The notes: generated from the letters alone by a model not told the origin. Counted from the first letter of the stretch, positions 1 through 5,070 are shown. The stretch: 5,465 nt of DNA from an uncultured Ruminococcus sp. (GCA_946629405.1 CAMOXW010000116.1:1-5465); one strand, 5' to 3'. Numbers and translations: made by a program.

Positions 1-3
1 CAT
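1..3 (-). CDS. Start codon of the next gene in the exporter operon (cut by the window edge)
   Basis: Only the ATG is inside the window. On the minus strand an AAAGGTG Shine-Dalgarno site (12-18) overlaps the TAA stop of the permease gene and is followed by 8 bases and then ATG at positions 3 to 1, so a tightly coupled fourth gene begins here. No coding sequence can be read. In BcrAB-like exporter clusters controlled by an OmpR-type regulator the missing partner is usually the sensor histidine kinase, and no kinase is visible elsewhere in the window, so a kinase is the likeliest identity. That identity is inference from context. A second membrane protein of the exporter is the main alternative. 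Confidence 0.6.
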
Positions 4-16
4 TTTTATCACACCT

Positions 17-937
17 TTAAGTAATATTTCGCCTGCGGAAAACAAGCACTCCGCACGCTGAGATAACGAATATCACCGCGATCTGATGCAGCGGGAAGCA
101 GTTAAGCCTGTCGGTGTGCCGCTGGAATTCCGGGATATCGTTCATGTGTTCTGCACGGTAGACCCGGCTGTTCTCCCAGTAATACGGCTCGATATAGTAA
201 TCGTTATTCAGGGATGGAAGATACCACACAGCGAATTCATAGACCGGTTCCATAGGATTGAAGCGGTTGAGCTGCTCAACAGCGTCACGGACAGGGGAAT
301 CTATGTAGTATTCGTTGTAGTAGCCAACGATCTGGTCTCGCTCGACCGGATGAGGCTTATATTTATTCTCCGGGGCATCGAGGCGTTTTACCGTAAATAT
401 ACTGAGGAGAAGCAGCAGTACCATAGTTCCCGTGCAGACAATAGTCGATGGCGTAGTTTTGCCGATTATCAGGCAGAAGGTCAGCGCTGTGCAGGCGACT
501 ACCTGGTAAACGAGGGTGAGCGATACCACAAGCGGGAGCGCGTATTCACTTGCCTCGTCAAAGAGAAATCCGCTGCCGATAAGCGCAGTGGGGATCATCA
601 TGCAAAGTCCTTCAAGAAGGCTTATGAGCAGCACTGAGATATATTTCCCGGCGAATATCTGCGCCTTTGTATAGCCTGAGATGACCTGATTGCGGATGAT
701 GCCGTTGGTGTAGTTGCTCATCTCGGTAGATATTATCGTTGCCATTGTCATGAACAATCCGATGAAACAGAACGCCGCGAAGAAGTATTGCTGAAAGGGA
801 ACATAATTTTCCACCTCAAGAAGCTGCAAGCCGAGTCCGCCCGATAGTACGCCGAGCAGCAGGTTCACACCTAAAGCGAGGAAGGTCTCCCACCTGAAAA
901 AGAAGCGTTTGAAGTTATAGCGCACAAGATTTCTCAT
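17..937 (-). CDS. ABC-2 type transporter permease (BcrB-like exporter subunit)
   Basis: This 306-residue membrane protein is the probable channel subunit of the exporter energised by the ATPase encoded just upstream. About six hydrophobic segments are visible, near residues 19-38, 51-70, 100-126, 133-158, 163-183 and 286-300. Residues 77-99 (NGIIRNQVISGYTK region), between the second and third segments, match the cytoplasmic coupling stretch typical of ABC-2 permeases of antimicrobial-peptide exporters. A long hydrophilic loop (about 184-284) separates the last two segments and carries 12 tyrosines. The C-terminus ends in basic residues (RRRNIT), consistent with a cytoplasmic end. The ATG overlaps the ATPase stop as ATGA, and a GGAGGGGGTGAGG site lies just before it, so the two are translationally coupled. 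The substrate is unknown. Peptide antibiotics, lantibiotics or bacitracin-like compounds are typical for relatives with this layout. Confidence 0.87.
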   Translation of the reverse strand: MRNLVRYNFKRFFFRWETFLALGVNLLLGVLSGGLGLQLLEVENYVPFQQYFFAAFCFIGLFMTMATIISTEMSNYTNGIIRNQVISGYTKAQIFAGKYISVLLISLLEGLCMMIPTALIGSGFLFDEASEYALPLVVSLTLVYQVVACTALTFCLIIGKTTPSTIVCTGTMVLLLLLSIFTVKRLDAPENKYKPHPVERDQIVGYYNEYYIDSPVRDAVEQLNRFNPMEPVYEFAVWYLPSLNNDYYIEPYYWENSRVYRAEHMNDIPEFQRHTDRLNCFPLHQIAVIFVISACGVLVFRRRNIT

Positions 938-1848
938 TCTGCCTCACCCCCTCCGACAAGCTCGAGGAAGAACTTTTCAATGCCTTCCTTATGCTCGCTG
1001 ACCGACAGGAGCTTACAGCTTTCAGCCGAAAGAATATCCGAAAGTTCCGTGATCGTGAAGCTGTCATAGATGTAAGCCTCGTCGTCTGACATGACCTTGT
1101 AGTCGATGCCGTTTTTGTCCATTATACGCGAAAAAACTGACATATCCGATACACGCAGGCAAAGATAGCTCCGGAGTTCTTTTTCAAGCTCGTCAACGCC
1201 TATTTCACGGACTATCCGTCCCTTGTCGATGAAGCCGTAGTGTGTTGCGACTTTCGCGAGCTCGTCGAGGATATGGCTTGATATCAGGAAGGTAACATTG
1301 TTTTCGCGGTTGAGCCGGATTATCAGCTCGCGTATCTCGATTATACCCTGTGGGTCAAGTCCGTTGACCGGCTCGTCCAGCATCAGGAGATCGGGCTTGC
1401 CGCAGAGCGCTATAGCTATGCCGAGCTTCTGCTTCATTCCGAGTGAGAAGTCCCTCGCCTTTTTATTCCCGGCATCGTTCAGGGCGACCATTTTCAGCAG
1501 TTCGTCGATGCCGTCATAGGAGGGAAGTCCGAGCAGGTCATATTGCATACGAAGGTTCTGCTGCGCTGTCATATCGTCGAAGAACGTCGGGTGCTCGATC
1601 ATTGCTCCGGTACGGCGGGGAGTTTTTGTGATATCCCGGTCAGTATCAGCCACTCCGAAAAGCTCATAGCTCCCGGATGTCGGGGACTGCAAGCCGCAGA
1701 TGAGCCGCATCAGTGTGGTCTTTCCTGCACCGTTCCTTCCGACAAAGCCATATATCGCGCCTCGTGGAACGCTCATAGTCACGCTGTCGAGCGCGGTGGT
1801 TTTGAAGTAGGTCTTGCGCAGTTCATGTGTTTTAAGAACATATTCCAT
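934..1848 (-). CDS. ABC transporter ATP-binding protein (BcrA/drug-exporter type)
   Basis: This is the 304-residue cytoplasmic ATPase that powers the adjacent ABC-2 permease. Walker A is GRNGAGKTT (residues 37-45). The Q-loop region reads GAMIEHP, with the glutamate common in this subfamily. The signature is SLGMKQ (135-140), Walker B with the catalytic glutamate is LLMLDEP (154-160), and the H-loop histidine is H192 in LISSH. Residues from about 215 form the poorly conserved C-terminal extension typical of BcrA-like exporters. An in-frame ATG lies 12 codons further upstream (1884), but the start at 1848 is preferred: AAGGTG sits six bases before it and the first NBD strand begins immediately (MEYVLKTHELRKTY). 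The candidate regulated promoter would also place its transcript start after 1884. The stop overlaps the permease start by four bases. The BcrA-type family is clear; the exported compound cannot be told from sequence. Confidence 0.93.
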   Translation of the reverse strand: MEYVLKTHELRKTYFKTTALDSVTMSVPRGAIYGFVGRNGAGKTTLMRLICGLQSPTSGSYELFGVADTDRDITKTPRRTGAMIEHPTFFDDMTAQQNLRMQYDLLGLPSYDGIDELLKMVALNDAGNKKARDFSLGMKQKLGIAIALCGKPDLLMLDEPVNGLDPQGIIEIRELIIRLNRENNVTFLISSHILDELAKVATHYGFIDKGRIVREIGVDELEKELRSYLCLRVSDMSVFSRIMDKNGIDYKVMSDDEAYIYDSFTITELSDILSAESCKLLSVSEHKEGIEKFFLELVGGGEAE

Positions 1849-1874
1849 AGTGTTCACCTTGCCTTTCTGAATAC

Positions 1875-1917
1875 ATTTTAGCACATAAAGGTCAAGAAAC
1901 CGGTCAGTGAACGGTCA
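1875..1917 (-). promoter_or_regulatory. Candidate response-regulator operator and activator-type promoter for the ABC genes
   Basis: In the 77-base gap between regulator and ATPase genes the minus strand carries three copies of TGACC (plus strand GGTCA at 1890-1894, 1902-1906 and 1913-1917), spaced 12 and 11 bases apart, about one helical turn. The outer two copies extend to an identical 8-mer (GGTCAAGA on the plus strand). A -10 hexamer TAAAAT lies at 1875-1880, nine bases past the nearest repeat. At the proper -35 distance there is only CCGGTT, so the repeats take the place of a -35 box. Tandem repeats with 11-base phasing just upstream of a -10 are the usual layout for OmpR/PhoB-type activators. 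A start near 1868 would leave a leader of about 20 bases carrying the ATPase Shine-Dalgarno site. Binding by the neighbouring regulator is inference. Confidence 0.6.
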
Positions 1918-1925
1918 AGATTTCG

Positions 1926-2582
1926 TCAATATTTCATCCGGAAGCCAATGCCGTATATCGCCTCGATGTATTCTTTTCCGCTTATGGAGCGGAGCTTGCG
2001 CCGGATATTGCTTATATGCTGTTTAAGTGAACGCTCGGTGCAGTCGGGAGTGTCTAATGATATACGGTCGAGGATAGCGCTCCTTCCGACGGGCTTTTCC
2101 GGTTCAAGCATGAGAAGCTTCAGTATCGCACATTCAGTCCGTGTGAGGCGGACCTCACTTCCGTTTGCTGAAGCTGTCAGAGTTGCTGTATCGAGAGCAA
2201 GCTCATGATAGCGGATAACGTCAGTGACGGCTTTATTTTTGCGAAGCTGGACAGTTATCCTTGCAAGAAGCTCCCGGATATCGAAAGGCTTTGTTATGTA
2301 GTCGGCGGCACCGCTGAGCAGCATCCCGACTTTATCTGTGACGGCAGTCTTAGCGCTTAGCGCTATCACAGGGATACCGCTTATTTTCGGCAGGAGCTCC
2401 TCGCCGCTGAGCCCCGGCAGCATCAGGTCAAGGAGTATAAGGTCTGGCTTATTATCACTTATCGCGGCAAGTGCTTCATACCCTGAGGCTGCGGCGGATA
2501 CGGAGTATCCCTCGCCCTCAAGTATCTCGCGGAGCATATTCCTTATGTGTCTGTCATCGTCTATAATCATGATCTCTGGCAT
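1926..2582 (-). CDS. OmpR/PhoB-family response regulator
   Basis: This 218-residue DNA-binding response regulator probably controls the exporter genes downstream. The receiver domain (about 3-115) has the acidic pocket D8-D10, the phospho-acceptor D52 in LLDLMLPG, the switch serine S76 in ALSAK and the conserved lysine K98 in TKPFD. The C-terminal winged-helix effector domain (about 122-218) contains the LTRTECAILKLL helix, the recognition helix region SLKQHISNIRRKL and a final GIGFRMKY wing in place of the common GVGYRF. An ATG 11 codons further upstream (2615) is rejected: AGAGGTGAT lies just before 2582, the receiver begins at once (MPEIMIIDDD), and the predicted transcript starts near 2597, inside the longer form. 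No terminator is visible between this gene and the ATPase gene, so read-through is possible. The cognate kinase is not in the window; it may begin at position 3. Confidence 0.93.
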   Translation of the reverse strand: MPEIMIIDDDRHIRNMLREILEGEGYSVSAAASGYEALAAISDNKPDLILLDLMLPGLSGEELLPKISGIPVIALSAKTAVTDKVGMLLSGAADYITKPFDIRELLARITVQLRKNKAVTDVIRYHELALDTATLTASANGSEVRLTRTECAILKLLMLEPEKPVGRSAILDRISLDTPDCTERSLKQHISNIRRKLRSISGKEYIEAIYGIGFRMKY

Positions 2583-2603
2583 AGTATCACCTCTGTGCAA
2601 ACA

Positions 2604-2632
2604 ATTATACAGCAAAAGCCGGATGAAGTCAA
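2604..2632 (-). promoter_or_regulatory. Consensus sigma-A promoter of the response regulator gene
   Basis: On the minus strand TTGACT (2627-2632) is followed by a 17-base spacer and a perfect TATAAT (2604-2609). The start would be near 2597, leaving a 5' leader of about 15 bases that is almost entirely the Shine-Dalgarno site. There are no TGACC repeats here, in contrast to the ABC promoter, which points to constitutive expression of the regulator. The -35 box begins directly after the aroB terminator U-run. Confidence 0.85.
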
Positions 2633-2636
2633 CAGC

Positions 2637-2667
2637 AAAAAACGACCGCCCTCATTGAGAGCGGTCG
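2637..2667 (-). terminator. Intrinsic terminator of aroB
   Basis: Read on the minus strand, a hairpin starts five bases after the aroB stop. The outer arms are CGACCGC/GCGGTCG (2643-2649 with 2661-2667). After one mismatch the stem continues as CTC/GAG with an AAT loop, and it is followed by six T residues (2642 down to 2637). This is a canonical Rho-independent terminator that isolates aroB from the regulator transcript. Confidence 0.93.
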
Positions 2668-2672
2668 CTATT

Positions 2673-3779
2673 TCACATATCCTTTATTATCCGGGCAATG
2701 TCTTCCTCAGGGACTTCCTTTGCGTAGGAATTTTCGCCGAACTGCTTGATGCTTCCGATCTGATCCTGGAACACAAAGCGCAGTTTTCCGCTGCGGACCT
2801 TTTTGTCGGTATAAAGCTTCTTCACAAGAGCTGCCTTGTCGATATATTCCGGTATCATCACGGGAAGCTCTGCACGGGTGAGAAGGTTCTCGACCCTTTC
2901 GCGGTTTTCAGCTGAAATATAGCCATAAGCCTCGCCAAGACGCGCCTGTGCTGCAAGACCTATAGCCACCGCCTCACCGTGGAGCAGCCTATAATCCGAG
3001 ACAGTCTCAATGGCTCTTCCGACTGTGTGTCCGAGGTTCAGCACCTCGCGGAGACCGCTTTCGTGTTCGTCCTTCATGACAACATTGTACTTCACCGAGC
3101 AGTTGTGCGCGGCGATAAACTCGCATGCTTCGGTATCGCCGGCGAAAATTTTGTCGATGTTCTTTTCGAGGTACTCGAACAGCTCCGCATCGCCGAGGCA
3201 GCCGTGCTTTATAGTCTCCGCAAGACCGCTCGCGACCTGCCTGCGGGGGAGAGTTTTCCATGTGTCGATGTCGAGGTAGACCTTTGCAGGCTGGTTGAAG
3301 ATGCCGATGAGATTTGTCGCAAGGGGAGTGTCCACCGCAGTTTTTCCGCCCACGGAAGCGTCAGCGGCAGCGAGCAGGGTCGTTGCATAGTTCACAAAGG
3401 GAACGCCTCTGCCGAATGTTCCCGCGACAAAGCCCGCGAGGTCAGTTACAACACCTCCGCCGACCGCGATAACGGCACAGTCACGGCGGAAGCCCTTTTC
3501 GAGCATGGAGTCCTCGACAAACTCCTTCATAGCGCGTGTCTTGCTTTTTTCGCCTTCAGGTATAACGAAAATATCCGCGCTGAAGCCTTCCGCGAGCAGC
3601 GCTTCATAGATGTCCTGCGCGTAAAGTCCCTCGACTATAGAGTCAGTGACAACCGCAAATTTTTTCTTACCGGTGAGACCGTTTTTCAGGTCGCTTATCA
3701 GCTTTCCGCGCAGGGAGTGACCGATCTCGATCTCGTATGTATCGTCAACGATCTTTCTGAGTTCACAGTTGAATATCAT
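2673..3779 (-). CDS. aroB: 3-dehydroquinate synthase (AroB family)
   Basis: AroB converts 3-deoxy-D-arabino-heptulosonate 7-phosphate to 3-dehydroquinate, the second step of the shikimate pathway, using NAD+ and a divalent metal in the cytoplasm. The 368-residue length is normal. Visible motifs are the NAD-binding GGGVVTDLAGF (107-117), TTLLAAADASVGGK (133-146), LPRRQVASGLAETIKHG (177-193, metal ligand E188), NLGHT (metal ligand H251) and LHGEA (metal ligand H268). Odd points: the usual AQVDSSVGGK reads AAADASVGGK, the usual GKNxIG reads ATNLIG (lysine to T155), and HTxGHAIE reads HTVGRAIE (second histidine to R255). These could mark lineage divergence or altered activity. The ATG at 3779 is supported by a GAGGAGAAC site six bases before it. 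The gene has its own promoter and terminator, with no other shikimate gene nearby. Related sugar-phosphate cyclases are a less likely alternative. Confidence 0.92.
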   Translation of the reverse strand: MIFNCELRKIVDDTYEIEIGHSLRGKLISDLKNGLTGKKKFAVVTDSIVEGLYAQDIYEALLAEGFSADIFVIPEGEKSKTRAMKEFVEDSMLEKGFRRDCAVIAVGGGVVTDLAGFVAGTFGRGVPFVNYATTLLAAADASVGGKTAVDTPLATNLIGIFNQPAKVYLDIDTWKTLPRRQVASGLAETIKHGCLGDAELFEYLEKNIDKIFAGDTEACEFIAAHNCSVKYNVVMKDEHESGLREVLNLGHTVGRAIETVSDYRLLHGEAVAIGLAAQARLGEAYGYISAENRERVENLLTRAELPVMIPEYIDKAALVKKLYTDKKVRSGKLRFVFQDQIGSIKQFGENSYAKEVPEEDIARIIKDM

Positions 3780-3816
3780 AGCGTTCTCCTCATATCTGGA
3801 ATTATTGGCTAAGGTT

Positions 3817-3845
3817 ATTATAACACTTTACATCAGAGAAGTCAA
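3817..3845 (-). promoter_or_regulatory. Consensus sigma-A promoter of aroB
   Basis: On the minus strand TTGACT (3840-3845), a 17-base spacer and TATAAT (3817-3822) form a near-perfect promoter. The start would fall near 3810, giving a leader of about 30 bases with the Shine-Dalgarno site at its end. The -35 region shares the 11-mer CTGTTGACTTC with the response regulator promoter. No operator-like repeat or leader structure is evident, so expression looks constitutive. Confidence 0.85.
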
Positions 3846-3867
3846 CAGTGACATTCATAAGATAAGC

Positions 3868-3900
3868 AAGACCTCCACCGTTTTTTACGACGGAGATCTT
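3868..3900 (-). terminator. Hairpin after the dockerin-like remnant, weak terminator
   Basis: On the minus strand RNA the arms 3887-3900 and 3868-3881 pair over 14 positions, three of them G-U wobbles, around an AAAAA loop. On the plus strand those three pairs become C-A mismatches, so the hairpin belongs to minus-strand transcription. It begins three bases after the stop codon of the remnant, as a terminator would, but only a broken U-run (GCTTATCTTAT) follows. Efficiency is therefore doubtful, and transcripts could run into the aroB promoter region. Confidence 0.5.
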
Positions 3901-3903
3901 TTG

Positions 3904-4123
3904 TTATTCAGCCGCCGGCAATGAAGTGCTCCGTCCGAGCAGGAAGCTCTGGTGGAACATAACATCGCCGATATCAGTTTCGACGCTGCCGTTGAGGTCG
4001 GCTTCATCGAATACGCGGAATTGAATTTATATCGTAGGCAATAGCATCGCTTGCCGAGCTGCTGTCCCAAGCCCAGTCAGCCTGACCGTAAGAAGACATA
4101 ACCTGACCATTATTTGAATACAT
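3904..4123 (-). pseudogene. Frameshifted fragment ending in a dockerin-like repeat
   Basis: Two short overlapping reading segments appear to be one broken gene. The first, from ATG at 4123, reads MYSNNGQVMSSYGQADWAWD and continues to about 4022. Omitting one base at about 4021 joins it to FRVFDEADLNGSVETDIGDV, which runs on through a FLLGR segment to TAA at 3904-3906. The second part resembles a dockerin duplicated repeat: a DxNGxV calcium-loop-like start, then a helix ending in FLLG. Dockerins anchor secreted glycoside hydrolases and other exoproteins to cohesin scaffolds in ruminococci and clostridia. Only about 70 residues remain and no signal peptide or catalytic domain is recognisable, so this looks like the 3' end of a decayed larger gene. 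An in-frame TTG at 4180 with GGAGG seven bases before it could be an alternative start, but the added residues are not recognisable. The dockerin reading is tentative. Confidence 0.45.
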
Positions 4124-4150
4124 TATAACAAATGACAAAAGAAAAGTCGA
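4122..4150 (-). promoter_or_regulatory. Promoter-like sequence before the dockerin-like remnant
   Basis: On the minus strand TCGACT (4145-4150), a 17-base spacer and TATAAT (4122-4127) resemble the TTGACT/TATAAT promoters of aroB and the response regulator, with one changed -35 base. The -10 overlaps the ATG at 4123, so it could not serve that start. It may be a relic brought next to a gene 3' end by deletion, or a chance match. Confidence 0.35.
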
Positions 4151-4429
4151 CTTCAAGTGGAGATCTTTGGCGTTATGCAATGAAATGCCTCCGAATATTA
4201 GTTACACGACATTTGTTTTGTACTCTAAATCTACGGGAAATAGGTTGCAATCCTTTTTGTGCAAAAAAATACCGCCGTTAAAAATATTCAATCAGCAGAC
4301 AGTCCTGTACTGTCGGTAAATTTATCAATAAAGAGTTTACAAAACTATTTTTGTTGAAGCTGCTTGAAATTTTCACCGGACAGGGTATGACTTTCTATGC
4401 ACGAAGGTGGATATTAACCAGTATTGTAG
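4151..4429. other. AT-rich intergenic stretch without a recognisable gene
   Basis: No open frame with a credible start, ribosome site and family resemblance was found on either strand. A short inverted repeat GACAGT/ACTGTC with a five-base loop lies near 4298-4314. A copy of the 10-mer GGAGATCTTT at 4159-4168 repeats the one at 3892-3901. No transposase, tRNA, CRISPR-like repeat or strong terminator is visible. The stretch probably contains upstream DNA of the STAS promoter and decayed sequence. Confidence 0.55.
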
Positions 4430-4458
4430 TTGACATTTTGCAGAAACAATGATAAAAT
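4430..4458 (+). promoter_or_regulatory. Near-consensus sigma-A promoter for the leader RNA and STAS gene
   Basis: A perfect -35 TTGACA (4430-4435) is separated by 17 bases from TAAAAT (4453-4458). Transcription would start near 4465, about 260 bases before the STAS start codon. That is an unusually long leader for such a small gene and implies that the intervening RNA has a function. Confidence 0.85.
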
Positions 4459-4513
4459 AGTATTGTGAAATTGTAAAACTCATCATGGACGTATTATGCG
4501 GAGGTGATACAAC

Positions 4514-4699
4514 GCAGGAGCAAGTGCTTCTGCAAACGGCTTTGTATTCTTTTGCTCATATTTCTGCGGAGCGCTGAACATCGGCAGTTCAGGTACTCCG
4601 GATTTAACGCGATAGCCGTTCCGGCAGCAGAGAAGCACTGTCTCTGCGAAGGAAGTATGCCCGGTGGTGCAGGGCTGTGCGGCTGACCGTGTGTTTTTT
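4514..4699 (+). ncRNA. Candidate structured leader RNA upstream of the STAS gene
   Basis: The transcribed leader folds by eye into consecutive helices. They are: GCAGGAGC/GCTTCTGC (4514-4521 with 4526-4533, loop AAGT, one G-U); AACGGCT/AGCCGTT (4535-4541 with 4614-4620), enclosing CGGAG/CTCCG (4567-4571 with 4596-4600) and CTGAAC/GTTCAG (4574-4579 with 4587-4592); GCAGAGA/TCTCTGC (4627-4633 with 4641-4647); GCCC/GGGC (4659-4662 with 4672-4675); and a weak G-U rich hairpin (4676-4682 with 4687-4693) directly before six T residues (4694-4699). Alternative pairings also exist, notably GTGCTTCT (4524-4531) with AGAAGCAC (4631-4638). I do not recognise a known RNA family. It could be a riboswitch-like attenuator, a stand-alone small RNA ending at the T-run, or decayed sequence. 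The helices are seen in the sequence; the function is inference. Confidence 0.5.
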
Positions 4700-4728
4700 G
4701 GGGAATTAAGATAAGAGGAGTTATGAAA

Positions 4729-5022
4729 ATGAGAATAGTTAAGCAGGCTGACGGAAGGGTACTTACTGCCGCGATCGAAGGCAGTATAGACAAAGAAAGC
4801 GCTCCTGATCTCGAACGTGAGATAACCGAGGACATTTACAGAGTAGATAAACTTGTCCTCGATCTGAAAGGGGTCGATTATATTTCATCAGAGGGGTTAA
4901 GAGCTCTTCTGATAATCAAGAAGGATATGGACGACAAGGGTGAGCTTAATATCGTTCATGTCAGCCCGGGACTTATGGATATTTTTGAAGTGACCGGGTT
5001 TCTTGATATCCTGACAGTCTGA
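4729..5022 (+). CDS. STAS-domain protein, anti-sigma factor antagonist (SpoIIAA/RsbV-like)
   Basis: This 97-residue protein is a single STAS domain, the fold of anti-anti-sigma factors. Such proteins bind a serine-kinase anti-sigma factor and release the sigma factor, and they are switched off by serine phosphorylation. Features are the early strand VLTAAIEGSID (11-21), the KLVLDLKGVDYISSEGLRALL core (41-61) and a C-terminal helix PGLMDIFEVTGFLDIL. Ser54 aligns with the phosphorylated serine of SpoIIAA; the preceding conserved aspartate is Ser53 here. An in-frame ATG at 4723 lies only two bases after GAGGAG, while the ATG at 4729 has an eight-base spacing and is preferred. The gene stands alone: no RsbW/SpoIIAB kinase or PP2C phosphatase is encoded beside it, so its partner must be elsewhere. 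It is transcribed behind a long structured leader and ends at a strong terminator. Confidence 0.9.
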   Translation: MRIVKQADGRVLTAAIEGSIDKESAPDLEREITEDIYRVDKLVLDLKGVDYISSEGLRALLIIKKDMDDKGELNIVHVSPGLMDIFEVTGFLDILTV

Positions 5023-5070
5023 GCAGGGAATAATTAGAATTGGAGTTTGAGCCGGTAACGGTACGGAAAG

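Noticed and set aside
86..637. 183-codon plus-strand frame opposite the permease
   Set aside because: It is a shadow of the permease gene in GC-biased codons, with no family match, promoter or ribosome site.
1298..2208. Several plus-strand Ser/Arg-rich frames opposite the ATPase and regulator genes
   Set aside because: These are typical antisense shadows of real minus-strand genes with intact motifs, and they have no credible start signals.
2979..3812. 277-codon plus-strand frame opposite aroB
   Set aside because: It is antisense to a well-conserved AroB, reads through the aroB promoter region, and shows no family features.
4485..4577. Small frame MDVLCGGDTTQEQ... at the start of the leader
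   Set aside because: There is no Shine-Dalgarno site before its ATG, it is about 30 codons long, and it resembles nothing. A leader peptide cannot be excluded but is not supported.
4604..4675. Partial resemblance of the leader to cobalamin or T-box riboswitch core words (CACUG...GGAAGU, GGUGGU)
   Set aside because: The full conserved boxes, the order of helices and the usual downstream genes are missing, so the matches are treated as chance.
4504..4686. 60-codon plus-strand open frame starting at GTG, inside the STAS leader
   Set aside because: The GTG is part of the GGAGGTGAT motif itself, so it has no ribosome site of its own. The protein is rich in Arg and Cys with no recognisable family, and the stretch is better explained as structured RNA.
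4494..4835. 113-codon minus-strand frame overlapping the leader and the STAS gene
   Set aside because: It is antisense to a clear STAS gene and to its promoter-proximal leader, has no family resemblance, and would run opposite to the visible promoter.
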